A stretch of 64,000 bases of DNA from Chitinivorax tropicus (GTDB taxonomy: Bacteria > Pseudomonadota > Gammaproteobacteria > Burkholderiales > SCOH01), in the NCBI RefSeq assembly GCF_014202905.1, contig NZ_JACHHY010000013.1, forward strand, positions 1 to 64,000, in the 5' to 3' direction. Positions 17,648 through 26,593 of the stretch are shown here, in pieces (within the stretch, counting starts at the first letter, position 1; each line of letters begins with the position of its first letter). The translations under genes and the position numbers were made by a program. Under the pieces are notes generated by a model. The model saw only the letters and a list, made by a program, of their open reading frames with translations. It searched no databases and was not told where the DNA came from.

Positions 17648-19555
17648 TCAAGGCTGGGGGCGGGCCTCGCACAGCTGTGTGATCAAGGCAGCCAATGACA
17701 TCCTGCCCAGGTCGATGCCTTCCCGTGTGCGGACGGCGACTTGCCCGGTTGCCTTTTCCTGATCACCCACGATCACCAGATAGGGCACTTTCTCCAGCGT
17801 TTTTTCACGTATCTTGAAGCCAATCTTCTCATTGCGCAGATCCAGCTCGGCCCGACATCCGGCAGCCTTGAGCATCGCCCATTGCTGCCGAGCGTAGTCC
17901 GCCTGGTGTTCGCTGATGGTCAGAACGGCGACCTGCACCGGTGCCAGCCATGCGGGCAGGGCACCGGCATGGTGTTCAAGCAGGATGCCGATGAAACGTT
18001 CCAGCGAGCCAAACAGGGCACGGTGCAGCATCACAGGGCGCTGCTTGTTGCCATCCTCGGCCACATAGTGCACATCAAAGCGCTCTGGCAGATTGAGATC
18101 CACCTGCAGCGTACCGCACTGCCACGCCCGGCCAATGGCGTCTTTCAGTATGAATTCCAGCTTGGGGCCGTAGAATGCACCCTCGCCAGGGCTCAGCGAA
18201 TAAGGCAGGCTGAGCGAGCCCAATGCACTGGACAATGCAGCCTCCAGCCTGTCCCATAGCTGATCATCACCGATCCGGTTGGCCGGGCGAGTGGAAAGCC
18301 TGATGACCACATCCGCAAAGCCGAAGCCCTGGTAAATGGCCAATATCAGGCGGATCACCTGCCGGCACTCTGCCTCCATCTGTGGCAAGGTGCAAAAAAT
18401 GTGTGCGTCATCCTGCGTGAAGTGGCGCACCCGCATCAGGCCATGTAGCGCTCCAGAAGGCTCGTAGCGATGCACCTTGCCGAATTCTGCCATTCGTAAC
18501 GGCAGCTCGCGATAGCTGCGCAGGCCATGTGCGAACAACGAGATCGCACCGGGGCAATTCATCGGCTTGAGTGCAAACACGCGGGCGTCGTCGGTTTGTG
18601 TCGTGAACATATGGTCCCGATAGTTATGCCAGTGGCCCGAGATCTCCCACAACGAGCGATCCATGACATCGGGCGTGTTCACCTCGACATAGCCCTCGGC
18701 ATCGTGCCGCTGCCGCATGTAGGCCAGCAGCTGCTGGAACACCGTCCAGCCTTTGGGGTGCCAGAACACTGCGCCTGGCGCATTGTCCTGAAAATGAAAC
18801 CAATCCAGCTTGGCACCGAGTTTGCGATGATCCCGCTTGGCGGCTTCGGCCTGCTGGTGCAGGTAGGCATCCAATGCGGCCTGGCTGGGCCAGCAGGTGC
18901 CGTAGATGCGCTGCAGCATCGGATTGCGGGCATCGCCCCGCCAATAGGCACCTGCCACATGCAGCAATTTGAAGGCACCTATCCGGCCAGTCGAGGGCAG
19001 ATGTGGGCCCCGGCACAGGTCTGCGAACCCGCCTTGCTGGTACAGCGTCAGCACCTCGTCAGCTGGCAGATCGGCAATGATGGCCTGTTTGTAGGGCTCC
19101 CTCTGCTCGCCAAAAAAAGCCAGAGCAGCCTCTCGTGACAATTCATGGCGGTGGATGGGCAAGTCCTCTTCAATCAGCTGCCGCATGCGGGCCTCGATCA
19201 TGTCCAGATCAGCCATTGAAAACGGATGCTCACAGGCAAAATCGTAATGGAAGCCATCCTCGATGACCGGCCCAATGGCAAGTTGAGCGGCGGGGAAAAG
19301 CTGTTTGACCGCCATGGCCAACAAATGGGCGCACGAGTGGCGCATCAGCGGCAACGCCGCAGGGTGTGCTGCGGTGACGATGTCAACCGAGGCATCGTGA
19401 TGGATGACCTGGCTGAGATCGACCAGCTGGCCGTCCACCAGGCCTGCCAAGGCTGCCTGCGCCAATTGCGGGGCGATGGCCTGGGCGATTTCGAATACGC
19501 TTGGTGCATGCTCGAATGACTGCACCGATTGGTCGGGTAAAGATATGGATGACAT
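17648..19555 (-). CDS. thrS: Threonyl-tRNA synthetase
   Basis: The ATG at 19555 follows AGGAG at six bases and gives 635 residues, close to the family's ~640. Order: TGS domain (~1-60), SAD editing domain (HSCAHLLAMAVKQL, DLCRGPHLPS), class II catalytic core and C-terminal anticodon-binding domain (LRNEKIGFKIREKTL). Motifs include MNCPG with the Zn Cys, FTQDDAHIF with a Zn His and VMLHRALFGS with another. It charges tRNA-Thr in the cytoplasm. Unlike the usual thrS-infC-rpmI-rplT arrangement, it stands alone, so it may be a second, inducible copy (inference). A Thr-rich leader peptide precedes it. Confidence 0.95.
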   Translation of the reverse strand: MSSISLPDQSVQSFEHAPSVFEIAQAIAPQLAQAALAGLVDGQLVDLSQVIHHDASVDIVTAAHPAALPLMRHSCAHLLAMAVKQLFPAAQLAIGPVIEDGFHYDFACEHPFSMADLDMIEARMRQLIEEDLPIHRHELSREAALAFFGEQREPYKQAIIADLPADEVLTLYQQGGFADLCRGPHLPSTGRIGAFKLLHVAGAYWRGDARNPMLQRIYGTCWPSQAALDAYLHQQAEAAKRDHRKLGAKLDWFHFQDNAPGAVFWHPKGWTVFQQLLAYMRQRHDAEGYVEVNTPDVMDRSLWEISGHWHNYRDHMFTTQTDDARVFALKPMNCPGAISLFAHGLRSYRELPLRMAEFGKVHRYEPSGALHGLMRVRHFTQDDAHIFCTLPQMEAECRQVIRLILAIYQGFGFADVVIRLSTRPANRIGDDQLWDRLEAALSSALGSLSLPYSLSPGEGAFYGPKLEFILKDAIGRAWQCGTLQVDLNLPERFDVHYVAEDGNKQRPVMLHRALFGSLERFIGILLEHHAGALPAWLAPVQVAVLTISEHQADYARQQWAMLKAAGCRAELDLRNEKIGFKIREKTLEKVPYLVIVGDQEKATGQVAVRTREGIDLGRMSLAALITQLCEARPQP

Positions 19556-19561
19556 GGGGTT

Positions 19562-19658
19562 CTCCTGATCGGGTGATGTCCTGGCTGACTCACAGGATTC
19601 ACACTCGATCACCGGAGGCAGCCATGTGGGTGGCTACCTCTGCACGCGCTAGGTAGCC
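19562..19658 (-). promoter_or_regulatory. Putative translational attenuator of thrS
   Basis: On the minus strand, segment 1 GGCTACCT (19658-19651, covering the last codons and stop of the leader) pairs with segment 2 AGGTAGCC (19639-19632). Segment 2, extended to GAGGTAGCC (19640-19632), can instead pair with segment 3 GGCTGCCTC (19623-19615) over nine pairs including one G-U. Segment 3 continues into CTCC-GG-TGATCG (19617-19606), which pairs with CGATCA-GGAG (19571-19562), the thrS ribosome site. So 1:2 leaves 3 free to hide the SD, while 2:3 frees it. There is no U-tract, so control would be at translation. Pairings are read by eye and unfolded. Confidence 0.6.
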
Positions 19659-19768
19659 GTGGAGGTGGTGGTCGTGGTGGTGAAGACGAACTGAACCGCG
19701 CATTGCAGCAGATCTGCAATGTGTTGCTGGCAAAGGCGCGAGTGCGCTTGGTGCGGAAAGCGGTTCAT
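19649..19768 (-). CDS. Threonine-rich leader peptide of thrS
   Basis: A 39-codon frame starts at ATG 19768 and ends with TAG at 19651-19649. Its last ten residues are TTTTTTSTAT: eight Thr codons (ACC, ACC, ACG, ACC, ACC, ACC, ACG, ACC) in ten. The stop lies 93 bases before the thrS start. A weak AGG lies upstream of the ATG. This is the layout of an amino-acid-sensing leader peptide like thrL. Ribosome stalling at Thr codons when charged tRNA-Thr is scarce would cover segment 1 of the attenuator and so allow thrS translation. Confidence 0.65.
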   Translation of the reverse strand: MNRFPHQAHSRLCQQHIADLLQCAVQFVFTTTTTTSTAT

Positions 19769-19915
19769 GTTTTTCAGCCTAGCACGAGCGTATCGGGCAC
19801 TGCAACCTTGCCCGAGAAGCATCGCATGCGGTCAACACGACCATGGATGGTCGATGTAGGGTAAGGGTTGCTTCACAAATGGCGTGGTTATAGGCACCAT
19901 GTCAACGGAATAATG

Positions 19916-19927
19916 GCGCATTTGCGC
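19916..19927. promoter_or_regulatory. Palindrome upstream of LacI gene
   Basis: GCGCATTTGCGC has five-base arms around TT, about 100 bases before the LacI-type gene and ~150 before the thrS leader. It has the size of a LacI-family operator but there is only one copy. Confidence 0.3.
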
Positions 19928-20025
19928 GGATGCCATTCATCCCTGATATCCTGAATGGCGCTGAGTCGAGATCATCGCAGTCAAACCATCAAACTTGTCA
20001 TGAATCTATGGAAAAACGCTGAACC

Positions 20026-21054
20026 ATGAGCGAAATACAGTCCCCTGCCGCCCCTCCACCAACCTTGGAAGACGTCGCCGCATTGGCTGGTGTGTCCACC
20101 AGCACCGTGTCGCGTTTCCTGAGCGGGGCGGTGCCTGTCTCCGAGCCACGCAGCAAGCGGATACAAGCAGCCATCGATGCGTTGCAATTCACACCCAATC
20201 TACTGGCGCAAAGCCTGAAAAAAGGGCGGGCCATGACCATTGGCGTGATTGCACACAATATGACCAGCCAGTACTTTTCGACCATCCTCACCCATATCGA
20301 GCATGCATTGGGAGAGGCGGGCTACGCACTGCTGATTGTCACTGGGCATTGGTCTGAAACCATTGAGGCGCAACGGATTGCACTACTGACGGCTCGCCGG
20401 GTCGATGGCATCATCTTGCTGGAGGGGCGGCTGCCTGACGAGCAGATTCTGCACCACGCCCGTAAGACACCAATTGTCGTGACCGGGCGACAGCTGGTGG
20501 GTGAGCAGGTCTATGGCTTCAAGTTGGACCACCGGGCCGGTGCGCTGCTGGCCGTAGAGCATCTATTGCAACAGGGGCATCGGCGGATCGCCTACATCGA
20601 TGGCCCGCCAGGGCATGGGGATGCCACAGCCAGACTGAGCGGTTACCAACAGGCACTTGCCCAATATGGTGTGCCGTTTGACCCAGATCTGGTGGCGTGC
20701 GGCAATTTCCAGCAAGCGGATGGCCATGCTGCGACAACGCGGCTATTGAGCCAGGGCAGGGCTTTCACGGCCTTGTTTGCAGCCAATGACGAAAGTGCGT
20801 TTGGGGCTCGCCTGGCTTTGTTCGAGCAGGGTTTTCGAGTGCCAGATGACATTTCGGTCGTTGGCTTTGATGATATCCCTGGTGCCGCCTTCACCACTCC
20901 ACCGTTGACAACGGTTCGCCAGCCACTGGCGGAAATCGGGGCCGCAGCGGCCAACGCGATGCTTGGTTTGTTGTCCAAACGCCCGATTGCAATCGACATT
21001 CCGCCATTTGGTCTGCAGGTACGGCGCTCAACCAAGCTTTGTCTTGCATCGTGA
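20026..21054 (+). CDS. LacI-family transcriptional regulator (GntR/PurR-like)
   Basis: 342 residues. The N-terminal helix-turn-helix (~13-35, LEDVAALAGVSTSTVSRFLSG) is followed by a hinge (FTPNLLAQSLKKGRAMTIGV) and a periplasmic-binding-like effector domain. The conserved LacI pieces LFAANDESAFGARLALFEQ and ISVVGFDDIPGAAFTTPPLTTVRQPL are present. It binds an unknown, probably sugar, effector. It is divergent from thrS and there is no sugar gene next to it, so its target cannot be inferred. A palindrome at 19916 is a possible own operator. Confidence 0.9.
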   Translation: MSEIQSPAAPPPTLEDVAALAGVSTSTVSRFLSGAVPVSEPRSKRIQAAIDALQFTPNLLAQSLKKGRAMTIGVIAHNMTSQYFSTILTHIEHALGEAGYALLIVTGHWSETIEAQRIALLTARRVDGIILLEGRLPDEQILHHARKTPIVVTGRQLVGEQVYGFKLDHRAGALLAVEHLLQQGHRRIAYIDGPPGHGDATARLSGYQQALAQYGVPFDPDLVACGNFQQADGHAATTRLLSQGRAFTALFAANDESAFGARLALFEQGFRVPDDISVVGFDDIPGAAFTTPPLTTVRQPLAEIGAAAANAMLGLLSKRPIAIDIPPFGLQVRRSTKLCLAS

Positions 21055-21173
21055 ATCCCCGACCACCACCTTGTTGCGCGGTGGTGCTGGTGATCAAGTT
21101 TGTGGGCGAGGGGCTTGAAATATCATATATTGCCGCAATTAATTGTCTCTGAATCTGACACGAAGTGCAGTAT

Positions 21174-21803
21174 ATGAATCCAACTCAACCACACCCCTGC
21201 ATCAAGCAGACGGTGGATCTGCCAATTCTGGGTGGTAACGTCATCGCCAAACTCAGTAGTTTTGACAACCTGAGTGATGGGCGTGAGCACATCGCCCTGC
21301 GACTGGGGCCGATGTCCGATGCAGTGCCATTGGTCAGGCTCCACTCGGAGTGTTTGACCGGGGACGTATTCGGCTCGCAGCGCTGTGACTGTGGCCAGCA
21401 ACTGACCGAAGCGCTGTATCGGCTGAACGCCAGTGGCGGCATTCTGCTCTATCTGCGGCAAGAGGGGAGGGGCATTGGTCTGTATTCGAAGATCGATGCC
21501 TATGCCTTGCAAGCAGCAGGGATGGATACCTATGCCGCCAATCGTGCTTTGAATTTTGCAGATGATGAGCGCGATTACCGTTGTGCAGCAGAAATGCTGC
21601 AAGCGATGGGGGTCAGTGCCATCCGTTTGTTGTCCAATAATCCAGACAAGGCGCGGCAGCTGACCGCCCTGGGCATTACCGTGGTCGAGCGCCTGCCGAC
21701 CGGTGTGTATGCAAACCAACACAATCATCCCTACCTGCAAGCCAAGCGGGTGTATACCGATCATCAGCTTGAGTTGGGTGCTGATCCTGGCTTTGATGCG
21801 TGA
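21174..21803 (+). CDS. ribA: GTP cyclohydrolase II
   Basis: A 209-residue stand-alone RibA that converts GTP to the first pyrimidine of riboflavin synthesis, releasing formate and pyrophosphate. The zinc motif is SECLTGDVFGSQRCDCG (three Cys). The GTP-binding loop is LRQEGRGIGLYSK. Further conserved parts are DTYAANRAL and LLSNNPDK. Length fits RibA without the RibB domain found fused in many bacteria. ATG 21174 is chosen over a GTG at 21165. No other rib gene and no FMN riboswitch is nearby. Confidence 0.93.
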   Translation: MNPTQPHPCIKQTVDLPILGGNVIAKLSSFDNLSDGREHIALRLGPMSDAVPLVRLHSECLTGDVFGSQRCDCGQQLTEALYRLNASGGILLYLRQEGRGIGLYSKIDAYALQAAGMDTYAANRALNFADDERDYRCAAEMLQAMGVSAIRLLSNNPDKARQLTALGITVVERLPTGVYANQHNHPYLQAKRVYTDHQLELGADPGFDA

Positions 21804-21854
21804 ACTCAATCATCGGGAGTCTTGGCTACGGGGCGGTTGCCCGCGAACTGCCAA

Positions 21855-23237
21855 TCATAGAAAGCCCAGGTTGGAGGTGGCGAAGCGCCCGATGTTGGGC
21901 AATACCAAGGGCAGGTCACTATCCGCCACCCCCAGCCAGCGGCCAAGCGTAGCGGCATACTGATCCACCGCGATACTTGGCAGCAGGCGGCCCGAGCCGA
22001 CATCTTCCGCAGTCCCGAATTGGCTGATCGGCATCGTCCCTACAATCTGTTTGCCTTTCACTGCACCCCCCACCACGAACTGATGACTGCCCCAGCCATG
22101 GTCTGAGCCATCGCCATTGCTGGCCAGGGTTCGGCCAAAATCTGATGCGGTGAACAGCGTGACCTGATTGGCCAGGCCCAGCTGTACCGTGGCGTTGTAG
22201 AAATACTCGACTGCCTGTGCCAGTGTATTGTGCAAGCCCGCCTGCGTGGCCAATTGATTGTCGTGTGTATCAAAGCCGCCGAGGCTGACGAAAAAGACCT
22301 GCCGTTTGACACCAACGCTCTGGTTGATGCCGATCATCCGTGCCACGATCTGCAACTGCTGGGCCAAACGGTTACTGGCGAGATTGGCGCTGAGAGCCAC
22401 CCTGGCATCGCTGGCGGGCAGCCCGGCCAATGCGGCATTCAGGGTGTTGAATGCATCGATTGATCGTTGTGTGATCCGATTGTGCTCATCTTGCAGCAGA
22501 TGGCTTCGCGATTGCGTGATCAGTGCACGGAGTGCCTGACTGCCCGGCGTGCTGCCATACAAGGTGGTATTGAGGCTATTGATGCCGACGGGCCCGCTGC
22601 TGCCGATCTGGTACTGTTTGACCTTCTGGCCAGACAAAAATACGGCATTGGAAGCGGCAGAAACCGCTGTGAATTGCGCAGCCGTGTTCTGGCTCATCAA
22701 CAGATCACCCATGCGCCCACCCCAGCCGATACGCGCACCTTCGGGTGACAGCGCCTGCCAGATGGCTTGTTGATCATTATGAGAGAACAGTTTAGGTGGT
22801 ACCGGCACCTTGCCGGATCGATACTCGGCGGCATTGGCGATGGGGGCCACCAGTGTGCCGACATTGGCGACCACGGCGGCCTTGCCTTGTTCAAACAGCT
22901 TTTGCAGTGGCGCCAGCTCCGCAGGCACGGCAAATTGCCGGCCATCGGTGAGATTGCTGGCGTTCAACTGCTGCAGGCTGGCCAATGGCAAGGCCAGTGG
23001 GGAACGAGCGTTGCTATAGCCTTGGTAGGATGCGGCATCAAACGGAATGACCGTATTGTAATGATCGTTGCCACCGAGCAGAAACAGGCAGACCAGGGCG
23101 CGGTATTCGTCCGCCCCCGCTGCTGCAGCGTTGCCCATGGCAGCCAGATTCAAACCAAAGGGCGCAGCGGCGCCCAGGGCGCCAAGGGCCCCCAATTGAC
23201 GTAGAAAGGCGCGACGAGATGCGTGATGCGTAGTCAT
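21855..23237 (-). CDS. DUF1501 family Tat-exported protein
   Basis: 460 residues with a twin-arginine signal SRRAFLRQLGALG at the N-terminus and cleavage near NAAAAGA. The body shows the DUF1501 (sulfatase/alkaline phosphatase-like fold) pattern: LVCLFLLGGNDHYNTVIP, FVSLGGFDTHDNQ, TLFTASDFGRTLASNGDGSDHGWGS is split here by variable residues, and WLGV..SDLPLVLPN. The enzymatic activity is unknown. It sits 22 bases after the DUF1800 gene in the same direction, the standard DUF1800-DUF1501 pair. AAGGA precedes its ATG. Confidence 0.9.
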   Translation of the reverse strand: MTTHHASRRAFLRQLGALGALGAAAPFGLNLAAMGNAAAAGADEYRALVCLFLLGGNDHYNTVIPFDAASYQGYSNARSPLALPLASLQQLNASNLTDGRQFAVPAELAPLQKLFEQGKAAVVANVGTLVAPIANAAEYRSGKVPVPPKLFSHNDQQAIWQALSPEGARIGWGGRMGDLLMSQNTAAQFTAVSAASNAVFLSGQKVKQYQIGSSGPVGINSLNTTLYGSTPGSQALRALITQSRSHLLQDEHNRITQRSIDAFNTLNAALAGLPASDARVALSANLASNRLAQQLQIVARMIGINQSVGVKRQVFFVSLGGFDTHDNQLATQAGLHNTLAQAVEYFYNATVQLGLANQVTLFTASDFGRTLASNGDGSDHGWGSHQFVVGGAVKGKQIVGTMPISQFGTAEDVGSGRLLPSIAVDQYAATLGRWLGVADSDLPLVLPNIGRFATSNLGFL

Positions 23238-23258
23238 GTTCTTTTCCTTGGCGGGTGA

Positions 23259-24980
23259 TCAGCGCTGAATCAGGTAGTCTGATGAAACCATCACAAGATA
23301 GATGGCAGTCTGGACGCGATTGCGACGGGCTGTCGCAGCTTTATTGGCGTCAGCCGGGATGCTGATGGCAGCAATGGCGTCACGGATCAATTGCCGATTG
23401 CCAGCGTCAAGGCTGCCATAGCTCAGCATCAATTCCACCCGGCTGACCAGGGCATCGGCATTGTCTGCCAATGACAGCTCTGTGGCGTAATCTGGCGCGA
23501 TATCCCGCACCCCGTTGGTCGAGGTGCCCACGCCTCTGGCGACGACATCCTGCATCAGGTTGTAGTACCCAACGACCGAGGTTTCATGGGCGATCTGGAA
23601 TTCAGGTGCAACCATGTTTTGATCTGCGATGGTGGTGCCAGCGGGCACATAACCAGGCCGGAAGAAATTGAAAACCGACGGAGAGCGCAATGGCGTCTGC
23701 CCCAGGGATGAAGTCGGGCTGTCGGTATTGCCAATCAGATAGCGCCCGCTGGCTGATGGTTTGCCAAAGGCTCGCATCCAGTTTGCCAAGCGGACGACCG
23801 GCTCGCGGAGCTTGCCGCCGGTGGATGTGTCCATTAGCTTCAGGTCGCGTGCATCGTGGTCGAGCAAAATGGCCTGGATCACGGCTTTCATGTCGCCGCG
23901 TACACCTTGCCCATTGTTGGCAAAGACGGCAGCCACCCGTTGCACATAGGCAGGGCTGGGGTTGCTGGTGACCAACCGTTGAATCAGTTGCCTGGAGATG
24001 AACGGCCCAGTATTGGGGTGATTGAAGAGATGATCCAAGGCCAGTTTCAGGCTGTCCTTACCTGTGGTGCCCGCTGGGATGGTCAGCCCCAAGAACCGTT
24101 TTTCTGTGGTGGAGTGGAATTTGGGGTAGTTCTGCATCGGCAGGATGTCCCGATTGGGATCGATGTCGCCACCAAAGAAGCGTTTGTCCGATTGATCCGG
24201 CCCGCCCCAGCTCCACCCGGTGAATACCTTGGCCAAACCCGTGACATCTTCATTGCTGTAGGTTTCAATCGGCTTGCCGTTGGCCAATTTGACGGTGCCA
24301 TCCGGGTTGAGCTCGTACAGGCCGATGGAGAACAGCTGCATGATCTCCCGGGCGTAGTTCTCATCTGGCACGCGGCCACTGGTGGCGTCTTCCTTACGGT
24401 TGCGTAGGTGGGATAGGTAGAGCCCCATCATCGGGTTGAGCGAGACGGCTTCCAGCAGCTCACGATAGTTGCCAAATGCGTGCTTGCCCAGCAAGTCCAG
24501 ATAGGCGGCCACCCCGCGTGGGTATTCAGCTGGCGCGCCATCCACGCTGACGACGAACAATTCCGACAAGGCAAATGCCACACGTTGCCGTAGCTGATCC
24601 TGGCCCGCGGCTGCCTGCTTCCAGAAACTCTCATGCACCATGCTGGAGGTGGCTTTGTTACCCGCTGCAATCTGCTGATCGACATAGAGCTGATGTGCAT
24701 TGCTGGCTGACATGGCGAATTGTTGGTCGAGCCAGCTTGTGTAGCCTTGTGGCGCAAGGCGCTCGATATCGCCGGGCTGGGGGCCGAAACTGGCTTGGGC
24801 CAGGAAGCGTGATGCTTCCGTCTGGGAGACAGGGCTGGGCGTGCTGGTTGGCGGTGGTGTGGTCGCGCCGGTGCTGCCGTTACTCCCGCCGCCCCCACCG
24901 CAGCCGGGCAGCAGCAGTGGCATGGTTGCCAGCAGGCAGACTGATAACATGTGTGTCCAGTGATGCTTTTTCTGCTTCAT
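23259..24980 (-). CDS. DUF1800 family lipoprotein
   Basis: The ATG at 24980 has GGAG eight bases upstream and gives 573 residues; longer frames to 25052 lack a signal. The N-terminus is a lipoprotein signal ending in the lipobox LLPGC, followed by a Gly-rich linker. The DUF1800 domain fills the rest: RFLAQASFGPQPGDIERL, LSELFVVS, ENYAREIMQLFSIGLYELN, VFTGWSW and FNFFRPGYVP. Such proteins are secreted or surface-anchored, with unknown role. It is the first gene of a two-gene operon with DUF1501. Confidence 0.9.
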   Translation of the reverse strand: MKQKKHHWTHMLSVCLLATMPLLLPGCGGGGGSNGSTGATTPPPTSTPSPVSQTEASRFLAQASFGPQPGDIERLAPQGYTSWLDQQFAMSASNAHQLYVDQQIAAGNKATSSMVHESFWKQAAAGQDQLRQRVAFALSELFVVSVDGAPAEYPRGVAAYLDLLGKHAFGNYRELLEAVSLNPMMGLYLSHLRNRKEDATSGRVPDENYAREIMQLFSIGLYELNPDGTVKLANGKPIETYSNEDVTGLAKVFTGWSWGGPDQSDKRFFGGDIDPNRDILPMQNYPKFHSTTEKRFLGLTIPAGTTGKDSLKLALDHLFNHPNTGPFISRQLIQRLVTSNPSPAYVQRVAAVFANNGQGVRGDMKAVIQAILLDHDARDLKLMDTSTGGKLREPVVRLANWMRAFGKPSASGRYLIGNTDSPTSSLGQTPLRSPSVFNFFRPGYVPAGTTIADQNMVAPEFQIAHETSVVGYYNLMQDVVARGVGTSTNGVRDIAPDYATELSLADNADALVSRVELMLSYGSLDAGNRQLIRDAIAAISIPADANKAATARRNRVQTAIYLVMVSSDYLIQR

Positions 24981-25334
24981 GCAGCTGTCTCCATGTATTG
25001 CAGCCCTTGGGTGCGGAATCAAAGGCATGGTCAGCCTGACCACATTGGGCATAGAGCCGTTGTCAGGTTGAATATTAGATAATGGTTAAATTTGGATTGT
25101 GTAATTTGAAGACATATTTTTCGGAACAAGGGAATGACAAACCAGCTTGGTCGGACAAATGGTGTGCTGTGCCGGATGGGTGACCAAGCGAGCAGAAATT
25201 GTCACATTCGGACAATTTCAAGTTGATGTTTTTATTTGTTTTGTTTCATGAGGCTAGGTGCCGTAGGTGACCAAATTGAGCAGAGGGTCTGACAACCCGA
25301 GCGCTGGTAGAGGATGAGCAAGCGTTTTTCATGT

Positions 25335-25345
25335 GTTTACTAAAC
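25335..25345. promoter_or_regulatory. LacI-type operator, distal copy
   Basis: GTTTACTAAAC is a perfect odd-length palindrome. The nine-base core TTTACTAAA recurs 96 bases downstream. Confidence 0.5.
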
Positions 25346-25430
25346 GAGAGAAACATTGTTTTTGCAATTGACCTATTGATCTGAATGTTGAAGATCAACA
25401 TCATGGGCGATCATGATTTCAGTTTGTCTG

Positions 25431-25441
25431 TTTTACTAAAC
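25431..25441. promoter_or_regulatory. LacI-type operator, proximal copy
   Basis: TTTTACTAAAC shares the core TTTACTAAA with the distal site and ends 35 bases before the LacI start codon. The position suits autorepression. Confidence 0.5.
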
Positions 25442-25476
25442 TGACAAGCTCGTATTGGAGAGGCGACAAAGCAGGC

Positions 25477-26475
25477 ATGGTCACTTTACGTGATATTGCG
25501 CACATGGCGGGATGTTCTGTTGGTACGGTGTCACGTGCGCTGAAGCAGCAGGCAGGTTTGACTGAGCAGACAAGGCAGCAGGTGATGGCGGTTGCCGAGC
25601 GACTGGGCTATGACACCACCCGTCTGCGGCATCGCAAGGTCAATCGGCTGGCTTTCTTGTTGCACCGGCAGCACAGCTCGCTGGCCCAGAACCCTTTTTT
25701 CTCCCCGGTTCTCTCTGGTGTGGAGGCTGCCTGCCGCGAGGCAGGGATTGTCCCGTCAGTATTGACCTTGGACCCAGGCGAGCCGATCCGCGAGCGCTTG
25801 CAGCTGCATGATCCGGATGTGCTGTTGTGTGCGGGTTATATCGAGCCCGAGGTGTTGGCAACTTTGCAGACAACCGGCAAACCGCTGGTGCTGGTCGATG
25901 CCTGGGCGCGCGATCTGCCCAGCATCAATGCCGATCACTATGATGGTGCTCGGCAGGCGGTCAGCCATCTGCTCCAGACCGGTTGTCGGCGGGTCGCCAT
26001 GCTGGCGGGCTCGCTGGCGCATTACAGCATCCGTGAGCGAGTGCGGGGCTATCGAAAGGCTTTGTTCGATGCGCGTGTGTTGGCTGATCCGGATCTGGAG
26101 ATCGTGCTGGAGCCGTCCGCCAATCCTGCCGAATCGGCCATGGTGGCGATGCAGCAGCTGATGTCGCGCCCAGACAGGCCGGACGCCATTTTTGCCTACA
26201 ACGACACGACCGCGCTGGCGTGTTTGCATGCTTGCCAGTTGGCAAGGCTGCGTGTGCCAGAGGATGTGTCGGTGGTCGGCTTTGACGACATCTTGCAGGC
26301 CAGTCATGCCAGCCCGGCACTGACCACGTTGCGTGTGGACAAGGAAAAGCTGGGTCGGGCAGGGGTGAGTTGGTTGCTGTCCGGGCAGGCTGACGTTGAG
26401 CACAGGATATTGCCGGTGGAGCTGGTGTGCCGCAGCAGTACGCGGTCGGTCGCTTCGCCGGTGGTGGGTGGTTGA
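25477..26475 (+). CDS. LacI-family regulator of the sugar operon
   Basis: 332 residues. Helix-turn-helix at ~3-25 (LRDIAHMAGCSVGTVSRAL), hinge near LGYDTTRLRHRK, then an effector domain with PDAIFAYNDTTALACLHAC and VSVVGFDDILQASHASPALT. It lies directly upstream of an AGE-type isomerase and a sugar kinase on the same strand. The likely effector is mannose, fructose or a phosphorylated form (inference). Two palindromes in its promoter suggest it represses itself and the genes behind it. Confidence 0.9.
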   Translation: MVTLRDIAHMAGCSVGTVSRALKQQAGLTEQTRQQVMAVAERLGYDTTRLRHRKVNRLAFLLHRQHSSLAQNPFFSPVLSGVEAACREAGIVPSVLTLDPGEPIRERLQLHDPDVLLCAGYIEPEVLATLQTTGKPLVLVDAWARDLPSINADHYDGARQAVSHLLQTGCRRVAMLAGSLAHYSIRERVRGYRKALFDARVLADPDLEIVLEPSANPAESAMVAMQQLMSRPDRPDAIFAYNDTTALACLHACQLARLRVPEDVSVVGFDDILQASHASPALTTLRVDKEKLGRAGVSWLLSGQADVEHRILPVELVCRSSTRSVASPVVGG

Positions 26476-26593
26476 ATGGGTACATCGTCTTGCTTGGCTG
26501 ATGCGAGCCGTGGCAGCCGCACTGTCGCCACCCCGGTCTGCCCCGCACTGGTTGTGGTGGCGTGATGGTATTGAATTCAGATGGAGTAACAGG

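Larger units (their letters stand above)
24981..25476. other. Divergent promoter region before the LacI sugar operon
   Basis: A 496-base, AT-rich gap with no gene. It carries two operator-like palindromes (25335-25345 and 25431-25441, separate entries). A GTTGA-AGA-TCAAC repeat lies near 25387. The promoter of the DUF1800 gene lies on the opposite strand. Confidence 0.6.

Noticed and set aside
19562-20025. T-box or classical U-tract transcription attenuator before thrS
   Set aside because: No T-box sequence (AGGGTGG-like) and no T-run after any leader hairpin; the SD-pairing arrangement fits translation control better.
20026-21803. FMN riboswitch before ribA
   Set aside because: The short gap before ribA has no RFN-like conserved stems.
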